Translations under genes and position numbers: made by a program | Part shown: in pieces, positions 1 through 11,538 of the stretch | How the letters are laid out: each line of letters opens with the position of its first letter | Position numbering within the stretch: position 1 is the first letter of the stretch | From: Scenedesmus sp. ARA3 | Lineage: Eukaryota; Chlorophyta; Chlorophyceae; Sphaeropleales; Scenedesmaceae | Reading direction: 5' to 3' | Length of the DNA stretch: 64,000 nt | NCBI GenBank assembly: GCA_004335835.1 | Contig: RWJK01001729.1 | Location: 1 to 64,000, forward strand | The notes under the pieces: model-generated | What the model was told of the DNA's origin: nothing | The model's database searches: none | What the model saw: only the letters and a program-made list of their open reading frames with translations

Positions 1-1301
1 AATGATCGCACTGCGTTTGCGCGAGTACACTTCAAAGCCTAGTGCCAGCTGAGAGACCTGCTCCTCCGTAGGATCCATCTTGCTGCTGACACTCTCCCTG
101 CAGAGCCATGACAACACACAGTGTTGTGTGATGCGCAGCAGAGGCGAAGGTGTTGGCTTTGAAGGAGTAGCAGTAAAGTCATGTACGTAGCATGGGCTAG
201 TAGGCTAGAAGATCCATTAGTCAGGCACAGCTTGCATAAGTCTTGTTGCAGCTTCATTTGTGTTCATCCTGTTGCGGCTCAACACATCGAAAAGGTGCCA
301 GGACCAACATGCATCCACCTCGCTCCATTGCAACACATGTTGGTCAAGCAGAAGCACCAGCTGTTATGACCACCACTTGTATCACCGTTCACCAGTGGTC
401 GGGGCCCGGCAGGGCTTGCTTCAATGTCTCCATATCGAGTGACATCACACAACAGTTATAACAGTTGTTAATGACAGCTGCAGCATTTCACCAATGGCCT
501 GGGCCCGGCAGGGCTTGCTCCATCGTCTTCATGTTGAGTGACACAACCCAACAGTTCTAACAGTTGTTATGACAGCTTCAACACATCTCACCAGTGGTCA
601 GGCCCCGGCAGCGCTTGCTCCATCGTCTCCATGTTGAGCGTCACCGCCTGCCACAGAGTCTTGGGGCAGGCGACGTGGCACAGCATGTTAATGGAGCTGC
701 AAGCAAGTGACAGGGCAGCAGCAGGAGCAGGTACAGCAGCAGCAGCAGCAGCAGGTGCAGCAGCAGGGAGCGTCGGCTTGGTGGCAACAGCAACATGCTG
801 AGAACAGCGGCATGCATGTTAGCAGAAACAGCCCTAGCAAGCATCAGCAGCAGCAGGTTCAAAACTTGGCGGAGCAGCACAGCTGCATGTTCTGCTACCA
901 CCAGGGATCCAGTGCCTCAATAGTGTAGTGTGTTTGCTGGTAGATGCTTCCATGTATTCTGCAGGGGATGCAACACGTGCACTGCTGCCACTGGCACGCA
1001 CTCAGACAGCATGGCCTCATCCCAAACAGCAGCCAGCAAAGACCATCATCTTTTCGTGTGACGCCAAAGTGACAGCGAAGTTCCACAGAAGCACTTGTTC
1101 CACACGCATGCTCGTGCAGCGAGGCATCCAGCCACTAGCAGCAGACAAATATGAATTCATTGTGTGGTCTGAAATCGAAAAGTTGATAAACCCACGCCAC
1201 GCCCACATACACATGCAGCATGGCCTGCAGCCCCCTAGCAGCTGGCACAGGATCCCTTAGCTTGTGTGATCAAGCACATAGAACAGCTGCACCCTTGCTA
1301 C
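1..1301. other. No supportable gene (left edge)
   Basis: Apart from the 100-bp tandem repeat, I see only short reading frames without domain features or a closing exon model. A CAG-rich patch at about 710-760 gives poly-Gln-like frames that I regard as low complexity. Confidence 0.5.
386..645. repeat. Three-copy ~100-bp tandem repeat
   Basis: Three diverged units share a core reading GGGCCCGGCAGGGCTTGCT, or one or two changes from it, at 402-420, 501-519 and 601-619. Each core is followed by a CATCGTCTCCATGTTGAG-like stretch, so the period is 99-100 bp. The first two units are also followed by a CAACAGTT-AACAGTTGTTA-type imperfect palindrome. No reading frame is shared across the units, so this looks like non-coding tandem duplication. 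Confidence 0.75.
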
Positions 1302-2275
1302 TCACGCGTACTCATGCAGCGTAGATTTCAATGATCCACTCAGCAGCGCCGCTCTGCTCTCAGGCAAGCCCAGCTGGAAGGCCATGCGGAAGCTCAAACT
1401 TTTGAACAGCGCCACGAGTTCCTGCAAGCCCATCGCCTGCGCTTGCAGGACACGGTCCGGCGTGAACACCTCGCGCAGCAGCTGCGTGGTGTAGGGCTCC
1501 TGCAGGGCACTGCTTGCAGGAGGGCTTGCAGGAGGGCTTGCAGGAACAGCAGCAGCTGCTGCAGCGTCCGGATCTGCATCAGGATGTGCCTCTTCGCTGG
1601 CAGCGCTGCTGCTAGGTGAGGCGGCATTGCCGCTGTTGCTGCTGCTGATGTCAGCGCTGCTGCTGCTTGTCTTCATGGCTTGGAGCTCTGACAGCAGCTG
1701 CTGTGCTTTGTGCTCGTAGACCAGTGCTGCTGCTGTGGCCTGCGCATGTGCGCAGTCTGCGCTGCTGGTCTGCTGCAGCAGCTCTATGATTTTGCTGGCA
1801 TAGTGCAGCACGTCTGCCTGCGGAGGTGCAGCACATAAGAATCCATTGTGCAGATGAATGGCTGCGGGCGCTGGGGTGGTCAAACATGACATGCACAAAG
1901 AATAAGCAGGATGAGCATGCTCCCAGGAAGCGCAGGGAAGCAGTTGCTGCCAGCCAAGCATGATTATGTGATGAGCAAGCGTAGTAAAGCATTATAAACC
2001 TCATCCAGTGAACGTATGCAGGCCAGGCTGGGCCTCTGCAGCTGTTGGACAGGAGCGGTACACGCCGAGTGCAGTGACTGCTGCTGCACTGCTGCTGCTG
2101 TGCTGGTCATTACTCAAGCGATGCCTGTTGTTGCCGGCCGCGCACCTGCTGACCGATGCTGGTGAAAAGAAGCTCTTGGCGTTGCTTGAGGCTGTTGTTC
2201 TGTGCTGTGAGGTCGTGCAGCTCTGCTGTTCTTTGCTCAACCCGCTGCTGCAGTTCCCTCACGAGCCTTGAGCCC
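1302..2275 (-). CDS. Coiled-coil / leucine-zipper-like protein, 3' part, two exons seen
   Basis: Two exons join cleanly. Exon 2275-2146 follows a TGCAG acceptor and ends CAGCAG|GTGCG in phase 0. Exon 1817-1302 follows CCGCAG and ends at TGA. The first encodes a strong heptad helix (RELQQRVEQRTAELHDL, then QNNSLKQRQELL). The second continues with a helix (ADVLHYASKIIELLQQ), a Ser/Ala/Pro-rich linker, and a helical C-terminus beginning YTTQLLREVFTPDRVLQ. The zipper-like helix is reminiscent of a regulatory dimerisation segment, but I see no basic region, so I do not call it a transcription factor. The entry phase is 2, so an upstream exon must exist; I could not place it between 2276 and about 2900. 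Function unknown. Confidence 0.55.
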
Positions 2276-3237
2276 CTGCAGCTCCTGCTGCCATACACAG
2301 GAAACCCTTTCCTCATGCCTTTTGCAGGTCTTTCAAAGGGTGGGTCCATACCAGTTCGTTCCCAAATGCAAAGAAAGGCTGTGCAAGTGTGTATACGGCC
2401 AGACACAGCTTTCTTGCGTAAACCGCAGTCCAAACTTGATTTTCTGCAATGATCTTAAGCAGTAAGCATGCACGACTGTGCAAAGGAGTCAAAACATTCT
2501 GGCAGCAGGGCAGCTGTGTTTGGCTTATATGACCAGCTCATCGGTGATCCAAGCCAGACATTGAAGTTAGAAAGTAAACTGGTGCGCGGTGTGCGAACCA
2601 GCTGGCTTCATCACCGTGCGTGAGGGTTACCCAGGAATGAACGTTGGGTTCGCTGGCGACCGAGCCGCCTGAAGTATCACTGAACGAACAACACAGTTTT
2701 GTTGCTGCCTGAAGCACTTTTGTGCATCCCAGCAGGCTGCAGCAGTGCCTATCAACGACGTTGAGCCGACGTGCCACGTGGCACAACCTGACACATTGCT
2801 GAGCCTGCAGCCCGGTGGCTGGAGCAACAAATAAGCTCTCAAATTGACTGAAAAAGGGTTTTTCTATATCCATTTTTCAAGGCATGGATGGCATGTAGCC
2901 CACACCGTCAAGGCTGATCCACCTCTGAGTAACGTTTCTAAGTTGCTGTGTTTACAAGCAACCAAGTACAGCAGGGGTTGGGAAAGGGAGGAATGTAATG
3001 CAAACACCTACCAAACTATAACACCATCCGCTAGGCTGTCGTGCTGCGTCAAGATGAAGCACGCGTGAATGGTTGTTGTTTAGGTAACATCAGTGGGTTG
3101 GCAGTGCACCTGTGCAACACTTGTGTAGCACAATGTTGCGCTGCTGCCATCTCTGGCAGTCCATCTGAGACAAGCCAGCCTGGCTCTGAGAGTCAACATG
3201 ATTCCGCCTGCATCATAAAACAACTTGGGTGTTACAT
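2276..3237. other. Unassigned stretch upstream of the coiled-coil gene
   Basis: This should contain the missing 5' exon(s) of the minus-strand coiled-coil gene. There is an open minus-strand frame at 2538-2873, but it has no recognisable domain and no splice pair that I can defend. Otherwise I see nothing. Confidence 0.35.
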
Positions 3238-3729
3238 TAAGCGGGTCAGGCCTTTTTTGCGGTCTGGGGCGCCTACACGTGGTGTCGAGTTGATGATGCG
3301 TGTGCGTTTGGGTTGCTTGGCTGTACATGAACGCACCAGTCGTTATGGTGGCAGGCGAGCTAATGGTAATACAGCGTGTCCGGCGTGTGGTGCTGGTGTG
3401 GAGTCATTGTCACATTTGTTGTTTGATTGTGCTGCGACGTCTGTGCAAAGAGATGAGATGTTATATGAGATTAGGGCTTTGTCTGGTTGCGCTGCAAAAT
3501 TGCGTAACTTGTTGTCTATTACAGATGCTGAGGTGAAGGTGAAGCGGTTTGTGTCGGATGATGCTTGGGGTTCTGTTAGGTTATTGGTGTCTAGGTTCAT
3601 TGCTGTTTTTTCAAAAGGCTTGGGGTGTGCGTAATGCTTGCAAACACGAGGGTGTAGTTGCCGCTCCATTGGGGCGCGGGGCCGATGGCGTTGATGCTAT
3701 GGCTTGACGAGTAACATGATGATGATGAT
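3238..3729 (+). mobile_element. 5'-truncated non-LTR retrotransposon (LINE) fragment, frameshifted
   Basis: The open frame ending at 3634 carries the C-terminal zinc-knuckle region seen after the reverse transcriptase of many LINEs: helix (ELMMRVRLGCLAVHERTSRY), then CPACGAGVESLSHLLFDC, a Cys-x2-Cys-...-His-...-Cys pattern. The frame ends prematurely near a T6/A4 run at about 3605-3618. In the next frame the sequence continues RNACKHEGVVAAPLGRG to a TGA at about 3706-3708, so a one-base slip probably broke the original tail. The element ends GTAACATGATGATGATG, a simple ATG-repeat tail. A 10-bp direct repeat GGTGTTACAT at 3228-3237 and 3730-3739 would be the target-site duplication, setting the 5' truncation at 3238. 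The RT core and endonuclease are absent, so it is dead. Confidence 0.7.
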
Positions 3730-3733
3730 GGTG

Positions 3734-3738
3734 TTACA
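3734..3738 (-). terminator. Probable TGTAA poly(A) signal of the OPR gene
   Basis: TTACA on the + strand is TGTAA on the minus strand, the usual green-algal polyadenylation signal. It lies about 170 nt past the stop codon of the OPR gene at 3909. It overlaps the putative LINE target-site repeat, so the signal may predate the insertion. Confidence 0.45.
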
Positions 3739-3908
3739 TGCAGTAACGGGCCGTCAACGCGCCAATGACAGGCTCTCAGAGGCTGTAGCAACCAACGAAT
3801 TCCAGCCGCACAAATCATCTAGTTGTTACTGGCAGCTGCAGCGCCCATCTTTCCCATCAGGCCAGCCTCCTCTGCAGCAGAGCCAGCAATAAGGAGCGAC
3901 CACTGCCT

Positions 3909-6748
3909 CTACTGCTCCGCAGGCTGCTGCTGCTGCTGCTGCTGCTGCTGGCTATCACTGCTGCCAGCGCCGCCTGATGCACTTGCCTTGCCTGCGGCTG
4001 CTGTTGCACTTGATGCAGCTGGCTTGCCTGCAGCTGCTGCTGGTGCTGTCAGCATGCTGTCCACCCAAGCAGACAAGCCAGGAGGCAGCTGCAGTGACAA
4101 ACCCACGGCTCCATCACCGGCTGCTGCCTCAGGCGACCTGCACAGCAGAATGGACATACGCAGCATCAGCAGTCGAGGCACGCAGCATGACTCATGGCGT
4201 TGGATCAGAGGCACAGCCTGTCCTGCAATGCAAATTGCTCACTTATGTAGAAAGCACTTGCTGCAACACTGGTAAGCTACAGTTGCTGGCCTGGTAAGCT
4301 ACAGCTGCTGGTCTGCTGCACCTGCTGAGTTGCTGCTTTTCTGTACGGCTGGAAGCAGGCGAAATCATAGAGTCTGTGCAAGTGAAACACATCTGCAGCA
4401 CCTGATTACCAGAGCCACCAACCACTCTGTGCCTGAGGCATCCAGCCAAGCCCCGCGCAGCTGCCAGCTGTCCATGTCTCCAAAAGCACTTTCGAGCGTT
4501 AGCTTCTCTGCTGCTCCAGGGCCTGCCAACATGCATCACGCCTGCAGCAGCCGACTCCACAACGCCAGAGAGAGCCAACACTCACCACTCGGTGCCTGAC
4601 GCATCCAGCCATGCCGCGCGCAGCTGCCGGCTGTCCATCTCCCCCAAAGCGCCCAGCACGCCAGCCAGCGCCGCATACTTCTGCAGCGACAGGTCCAGCC
4701 CACCGCTCGGCCCACCGCTCGGCCCACCAGCTGCTGAGTCAGCGCCTTGCAGGAAATCCCCCAGCCACTCCACCAGGTACTCGAAGTCGACCGAGGCGAT
4801 GCAGAACAGCACGTTTGCGCAGCGCAGCTGATCTGACGCGAGCCCGCCTTCAAAGGCAGCCGACAGATACTGGCCCAGCCACTGCTTGCTGGGTGTCACC
4901 CGCAGGCTTGCTAGTGACCATGCCAGCGCAGATCTCCCTGCAGGGCCCAGCTGCTTTAAACCGCCGCCGTTTCCTGCAGCCGCGAGCGCCTGCAAGCCCA
5001 CCAGCACTTGCAGCTGCTGTGACATGGGCATCGGCTCGCTGCTGCGGCCTAACACAGCTAGCGACCACAGCACACTGGCCAGCTGCTGCACACTCAGGCT
5101 TCCTGCATCTGCCTGCCGTGCAAAGGCTTTTAGAAATGCCCGCATCCATGCGGCAGAGGGCTTGGCATTTAAACTGGCACATGCCCAGGCAGTGTTGGTC
5201 AGCTGCCAGGCAGTGTAGGCTGGCAGCTGCTGCGTGCTGGTCTCGAGGGCAGCGGAGAGCCAGATCCTGTCAAGGGGAGCTTTGAGCTTGGCTAGGGCGG
5301 CTAGGCAAGTGCTGAAAGCTTGTGGGGAGGCAGCCTGCGGGTGCATCACAGTATAACAAGAGGCACTTGATTGGGTGAGGAGTGGTTGAAATCAGAGAAC
5401 AGCCATGACCTGTCAGGTGATCGTCGAGCTTGGCAACGGCAGCCAGGCAAGTGCTGAAAGCTTGCGGAGAGCCAGCCTGCAGGTGCGAGATAGTAAAAGA
5501 AATAAGGTCGGGAGCAGTTTGAAAGGCAGCCAGGCCCTGTCAACTGGGGCGTTGGGCTTGGCGATGGCAGTGGGGCGGGTGCTGACGGCTGAAGCATGGC
5601 ACGCAACAGCAACGATCCAGACAGCCCATGCAATCACAGCTAATTCAGAAGCAAGGTGCCAGCACAGGAGGCAGCAGCAACGGCAGCAGCGGACTGTCGC
5701 ATCCTCACCAGATCTGCGTCCTCCTGCAGTGCTTGCAGGAAAGCCTCCAGCCAGGGCTGCTGCGGCTGCGGCGGGCTGAGCCGCGCCACAGCCCACGCGA
5801 TGCCGCTCAGGGACTGGCTGCCGGCACTGCAGGATAACAGATAAACAGCAAACACCCAGAGGCAGAATTGAAGACATGGCAGGGACATGCACACGTGCTG
5901 AAAAGGTCAGGGGTTCATGATGTGTGCATGTAGAAGCTGCTGTGCAGCGCTGCGCATGGAAGCGCCAGCCAGGGGTAGGTAACAATGAGGTGCTGCCTTC
6001 CTCGACAAACCACAGCTTGCACACGTTGCGTACTGTCCAGCGCACAGCCTGCGCCGGCTGCTGCCTGGCCACTCTGCACAGCCAGGGAATGCACTGGGGA
6101 GGCAATTATATTAATGTTATACAAGCCCTACCTGCCCAGCAGGGGCTGCGTGGCTGCCAGCAGCTGCTGCAGCCACGCCTCCTGAGGCCGCACGCCCAGG
6201 CTTGCCAGCGCCCACAGCACCTGTGAAGCATAAAACAGCACTTAACACCAAGCATTACTTGTCATCAAGGGTGTCATGATGGACTAGTAAGAAGATGGAC
6301 GTCAAACATAAGGAGTAGGAAGTGAGCGCAGCTGCAATTGTCCGCAGATGACTGCTGTACGACGCAATCAACTCGCTTACATGCACCGCACAGTACCGTT
6401 GCATGGGCAGCTGCAAAGAGCAGTCACCCCAACAAACAGCAGCAGCAATCTAGCGCCTGCCGCGCCATGCTGAATAATCTCAAACAGCACCAGCAAGCAG
6501 TACACACCTGCGAGAGGTCTTGCGCGTTAGCCTGCGGCAGCTGCTGCAGCACTGCCGCCTGCCACTGGCCCAGCCAGGCTGCCTCAGGCTGCTGCCCCAT
6601 CACAGCCAGAGCATATAGCACCAGCGACAGATCAGTGGCAAGGCTGTGCTGCTGCAGCACCTGCTGCTGCTGCTGCAGGTTCGGATCCTGCTGCTGCTGC
6701 AGGTTTGGCTCCTGCAGCTGCTGCTGGACCTGCCGCAGCTCTGGCCAG

Positions 6749-6785
<37 letters not shown>

Positions 6786-7089
6786 TTCCAGGCAGCGCCG
6801 GACGCTGCAGGCGAGGATCAGCCACCTGCTTCTGCTGCTGCTGCTGCTGCTGTTGTTCTTGCTGCTGTAGCTTTTGTTTCTGCTGCAGTTCGTGCGCAGC
6901 ATGACACTGGGCCAGAAATGCATCCAGCAGTGGCGCTAGCCAGCTGCTACTTTTGCTGGTGCTGGGCTTGACGCCTGCCTTTGCCAAGCCCCACAACACA
7001 ACAGTCAGCTGGCTGACACTGAGTGTCGGTGCCAGCTCACTTGCTCTGACTGCCAGCTGCTCCAGCTGCTGCTTCGACTGCTTAGCAAC

Positions 7090-7128
<39 letters not shown>

Positions 7129-7845
7129 TGCACTGCCAGAGTGCTGCCTTAGGGTCGCCAAGCGCCCAAGGGCAGCAACAGCAGGCACAAAGCTTTGTGG
7201 CGTGCTGTGCCGCAGCCGCTGCTGCATCATGGCTGTCAGTGAGTTGCACAGCAGGAGCAGCAGCTGCTGCTGCTTCTGCTGCTGCAGCTGCACTTGCTGG
7301 TCATCTGCTGGCTGCTGCTGCGCCGCTCCTTCAGCTGCACTTGAAACCATTGAATGCTGCTGCTGCTGCTGCTGCTGCTGAACTGATGAGCTGGCCAGCT
7401 GTGAAGTGCGCGCAAGCAGCTTAGCCACGTGTATGTGGTCAAGGTAGCTGCCATGTGCAGCAACGATGTCATGCAGCTGCTCCAGGCTGCTTGCCGCAGC
7501 AATCTGATTGGTCAGCAGCTTCGCAACGTTGACGGCTGAACGACGCTTTGAGCCTGCGAAACTGCTTTTGGCTAGCTCCTGCTGCTTGAGCTGCTCTGAG
7601 CGGGGTACCCTGCCAGCCCCCAGTCTAGGCAGTAGGGTTGCTTCCAATTGCTGCTGTTCATCCTGCTTGACAGCCTCACTGCTGCCTGCAACAGCACCAG
7701 GGATGCGTACTGAGTGCCGAGAGCTTGGTGCTTGGCTGTGTCTGTTGTTAAATGTAGGCTTGCAGGCCAGCCTGCTGCCTGCAGCAGCAGACAGTGCTGC
7801 TGCTGGCCGATGGCAGCAGCCACTGCTGACAAATTGATGAGGCAT
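3909..7845 (-). CDS. Octotricopeptide-repeat (OPR) protein, probably organelle-targeted
   Basis: Five exons close in phase: 7845-6508, 6220-6132, 5826-5709, 5334-4586 and 4137-3909, giving 840 aa. The protein is built from ~38-residue helical repeats with the OPR signature: LWALASLGVRPQEAWLQQLL, VLWGLAKAGVKPSTS...WLAPLLDAF, IAWAVARLSPPQPQQPWLEA and WACASLNAKPSAAWMRAF, roughly nine to ten in all. OPR proteins in green algae are sequence-specific RNA binders that stabilise, process or activate translation of single chloroplast or mitochondrial transcripts. The N-terminus (MPHQFVSSGCCHRPAAALSA, rich in Ser, Arg and Ala, acid-poor) fits a transit peptide, though the compartment is inference. Long Gln runs interrupt the repeats at about residues 150-320, and the last exon is Ala/Ser-rich ending in poly-Gln. 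No RAP domain or other catalytic domain is visible. Target RNA cannot be inferred. Confidence 0.85.
4419..4482 (-). repeat. Echo of OPR exon 4, 3' edge
   Basis: This intronic segment would encode MDSWQLRGAWLDASGTEW, nearly identical to the last codons of exon 4 (MDSRQLRAAWLDASGTEW, ending at 4586). It lies downstream of the real exon edge in the direction of transcription. The donor GT has been lost or shifted (GTTGGT instead of GTGAGT). Confidence 0.75.
5411..5603 (-). repeat. Two echoes of OPR exon 4, 5' edge
   Basis: Two diverged copies of the first ~60 nt of exon 4 lie in the intron upstream of it. The copy at 5411-5476 reads SPQAFSTCLAAVAKLDDH against SPQAFSTCLAALAKLKAP in the real exon, and keeps the CTGCAG acceptor (5477-5482). 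The copy at 5537-5603 is more decayed (ASAVSTRPTAIAKPNAPVDR). They offer cryptic 3' splice sites. Confidence 0.75.
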
Positions 7846-8194
7846 TGCAACCTAGTGGTAAACCAGAGTTGTATTTACGGCATCAACGCATGATGCAAGC
7901 GCGAGTGAGCAACGATACGATGATGGTGAACTGTCAGAGGCGATGCCGCAAGGTACAGACTAGTCTCGCAGCAAGTTCAACAAATATGTCAACGATCAAT
8001 GGCTGTTCGTAAGTTGCGCGACTCTGCACAGCCACCAAAGTGACAATGACGCCCACTCAGCAGCTGTTCAGGTCACAAGCACAGCTGCGTGTCTCCTTCA
8101 CAATCGTGTCCTCTCCGTCTCGTGCACTCCAGGCACCCTTACACGCCCCTGTGTTCTGATCTTCTGTATCACGAATCTGTGCAGAGGCAAGCAG
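7846..8194. promoter_or_regulatory. Divergent promoter region, OPR / aminotransferase
   Basis: This stretch of about 350 bp separates the ATG of the minus-strand OPR gene from the ATG of the plus-strand aminotransferase. It must hold both 5' UTRs and probably both promoters. A CTGTGCAG just before the second ATG could be an acceptor of a 5' UTR intron. I see no clear TATA box. Confidence 0.4.
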
Positions 8195-10736
8195 ATGTCA
8201 GGCATGGCGCCACAGCAGCATGTCTCTCCAGCACCAGACAGAACAGGCTATCAAGGCTTTGGCAGCTTCCACTCAGAAGACGTTGAAGTGCTAATACGTC
8301 AAGATGCTGCTACATACAAAACGCCAGCGCTGCCTTTTCCAGACCCTCTGCAGCCTCCTGCAGGACAATCAACAGCAGTCCCTACAGATAACTCATGCAC
8401 CACTGGCGCCAGCAGCGCCGCAGCAAGCAGCAGCAGCAGCAACAGTGAAGCACAGTCCAGCGGCTGCTTCGGTGATGCTGCAAAGGGGCAGTTTCTGATT
8501 GACTTTGGCAGCTGGACGTTCATCAATCATGGAGCGTTTGGCGGCGTGGCAGAGCCAGTGTACCGCTGCGCTGACCGGTGGAGGAGGCACTGCGAGCTGC
8601 AGCCGCTGCGGTTCATTGACAGGTGTGGAGCTGAGGTTTTTTGGTTTAAGTTTTGTTACAGCATTTGAATCACCCAAAGTGCAGCCGTGGCTCTGAGGCC
8701 TTGCAGAAAAGCTTTTGGCTGGATGCAAAAGCACGTGACAGGGGTGCCAATTCACAACGGTCACACTGGCCTGACATTGTGCTCAACATTACAGCAATGC
8801 TGCCAAACTACTGCTGCTCTTGTGCTCTTTCCTCTGCTGCTTCCTCCTTCAGATGGGTTCCTGCAGGCAGATTTTCCGCCAGTGTGTTTACTGCAGTGTA
8901 GTGCAGAAGCGCAGCAAGCAGCTGACAGCGGTGCCAGTTTCACCTGGTTACACTAGCCCGCAAAAAATACTCACTGTTGCAGCATTGCCGCCTGTCATTA
9001 CTGCTCTGCTGGCTCCTGCTGCCAACGCGTCCTGCAGGGAGCTGTTCCCCCAGCTGGTGCGTGTAATCCGGGAGCTGGCTGCCTTTGTCAACTGCAGGCC
9101 ACAGGTGAAGCCAGCAGCAGCAGATACAGCCGTCAACACCACCAGCAGCAACGGCAGCACATCTGCTTACCCGTACATTTCACTTGCAGGCCTCTGGCCG
9201 TTTGGCTGCTGCAGTTGTTGAGCACTGTGCACATGGCTTACAGACTGCATGACTGCAGGAGAGGCAGCTCATCTGCAACAGCGCATCTAGTTCTCATTGC
9301 TCAAAACCTGCACTCGCGTGTAATTACACATCTCGCAGTTGTAAGCACTGTGGCTGCAGGTAGTGAACCAGAAGTGTTGGTCAAACGATCATTATCCCAC
9401 TGATGTTGTTGGTTTAACTTTGCGTGGCGCCTTGCAGGACTTGGTGCTGCTGCCCAATGCCACAACTGGCCTCAACGCTGTCATCAGCAGCTGCAAGCTA
9501 CAGCCAGGGGGCACTGTGTACAGCCTCAACATTGGGTGAGCGCAGTGTTAACACATAGAACAACCAATGCGCGGCCCTTTGCAGCAGTGTCGCTATCCTG
9601 CTTGCATGCATCCACAATCCGTCCTTCTGACAGCAACCGCTGACATGTACATGCACTGACGGCACAAAGATAACAGCAAGTAGCAGCTCAAATGAGGCAA
9701 CTGCTGTCAAGGGGACAGGCATGCCGTGAGCAACGCGTGCATCTCGTCGTCCTGGGGTGTTGCAGTTGACGTCTGCCTGCTTGAAGTGGGGCGCTGACTC
9801 ACCTGCTGCTGCTGCTGCTGCTCCTGCTGCAGCTATGGCTCAGTCAAGAAGATGCTGCAGGCTGCGTGTGATGCTGCTGGGGCCAGCCATGTGGTGGGGG
9901 AAGTCACCTTTCCCCTCAGCAGCCCTGAGCAGCTGCTGGAAGTTGTGACTGACAGCTTGCCACAGAATGCAAAGCTGGCGGTGTTTGACGCCGGTGGGTA
10001 TCAGTGGGCGGAGCTTGACTTGCAGCTGCAAACGAGCTTCACACTGACAAACTATTTTGATACTGGTAATACAAAGACAGCTTACATTGTCAAACGCAGG
10101 CGTCAACAAAACTGCTGTGGAAATCGTCATGACATGTAAGTGAAATGCGCTGCAACTTTGCCTGCTGCTGCATGCCCAACCCTGCAGTGACCAGCAACAC
10201 CGCTCTGGTGCTTCCCATCAAGCAGCTGGTGCAGCTGTGCAAGGACAGGTGGGCCGCACGTACGCTGCAGACATGTGCACAGCAGCGCACACGGCTGCCC
10301 AATGCATCTCAGTATTATGCCAGGCGCATACGAGGCCCATGCCTGTCGTCTTGCAGTGTGAGTGCAAAACAAGGTGTTCAATGCACAGTGTCCTACGTCT
10401 GCTGAGACCACTCTTAGGCTCCAAGATACTGTTTGGTGCCTGCAGGGGTGTGCCTGTGCTGATCGACGGCGCCCATGCACTCGGCATGTTGCCCCTAGAT
10501 CTACAGCAGCTGAATCCAGACTTCTTTGTCAGCAACTGCCACAAGTGGCTCTGCGGTGCACGCGGCAGCGCGATGCTGTATGTGGCGCCGCAATGGCAGC
10601 AGCAGGTGCAGCCGCCGGTGCTTTCACATGGGGCTGAGGCAGGGTTCCTGTCGAGCTTCATATGGGACGGCTGCAGGGACTATCCGCCACTGCTAGCGAT
10701 TACGACTGCCATACAGTGGTGGAAGGGGCTAGGCAT

Positions 10737-10771
<35 letters not shown>

Positions 10772-11504
10772 CGGCTACGCCAAACGCAGTTGCACCTCCC
10801 TCTGCAGCACAAGGCGGCGATAGCGCAGCAGCGGCAGCAGGTACTGGCAGTGACGTAGCAGCCTGCTGTGACCCAAGCCAGCTAGCACACCCAGGAGACG
10901 GCGGAGCAGCAGCGCGCTGCTACATGTACAGGCTGCTGCATGATGCTGCGGAGCTGCTGATGCAGCGTTGGGGCAGTGGCTGCCTGGGCCCTCCCAGCAT
11001 GACTGCTGCAATGGTGCTGGTGGGCTTGCCGGCTGGTGGCCTGCTGCCGCAGCCTGGCCAAGCCACCTCAACAGACGCCAAGCATGTGCAGGTGGGGTGC
11101 TGCTGTGTGTTGCTTTGATGCGGGTGGTGTCTGCACACTGCAGGCAGATGCAGCATAGTTTCAAGGTGAAGGCTTGTGTGCGCAGCGAGGGTTGGCTGTT
11201 TGGCTGCCACATCTGCACAGGATGCAGGCAAGGCTCAATGGTGCAGCTGTATGGGTGGACTGTGCGCTGATGACGCCGGCTGTTCGTACGTCAGATGCTC
11301 CTGACAACCGCTGTCGCACTGCTGCTGCTGCTGCTGCTTCTGCTGGTTGTACATACTTCCACTGTTGCAGGACCTGCTGCACAGCATGCACAGCATTGAG
11401 GTGCCCATCAAGACCATCCAGGGCAGCCTGTACGTGCGCATCAGCGCACACGTCTATAACACACTGGCAGAGTATGAGCAGCTGACGAATGCCGTGCAGC
11501 AGAT

Positions 11505-11535
<31 letters not shown>

Positions 11536-11538
11536 TAG
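8195..11538 (+). CDS. Class-V PLP-dependent aminotransferase (isopenicillin-N-epimerase-like)
   Basis: Seven exons close in phase: 8195-8622, 9038-9104, 9438-9535, 9833-9993, 10188-10248, 10446-11091 and 11371-11538, giving 542 aa. Fold-type I landmarks are in order: FGSWTFINHGAFGG near residue 110, LPNATTGLNAVI near 170, LIDGAHALGMLPLDL with Asp279 for the pyridine nitrogen, and FVSNCHKWL with Lys305 as the Schiff-base lysine. The WDGCRDYPPLLAITTAIQWW block and the terminal VRISAHVYNTLAEY motif follow, as in CefD-like epimerases and selenocysteine-lyase-like proteins. The family acts on amino acids by epimerisation, desulfuration or transamination; the substrate cannot be read from sequence. 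Residues 1-90 are Ser/Gln-rich without family counterpart and could include a targeting peptide. A ~75-residue Gln/Ala insertion sits in exon 6. The start follows a plausible acceptor, so an untranslated exon may precede it. Confidence 0.88.
8724..9018 (+). repeat. Diverged tandem duplication in aminotransferase intron 1
   Basis: Segment 8724-8830 (AGCACGTGACAGGGGTGCCA...) aligns with 8911-9018 (AGCAGCTGACAGCGGTGCCA...) at an offset of about 185 bp. Shared landmarks include a GTTACACT/GTCACACT stretch and a CAGCAATGCTGCC/CAGCATTGCCGCC stretch. Non-coding. Confidence 0.6.
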
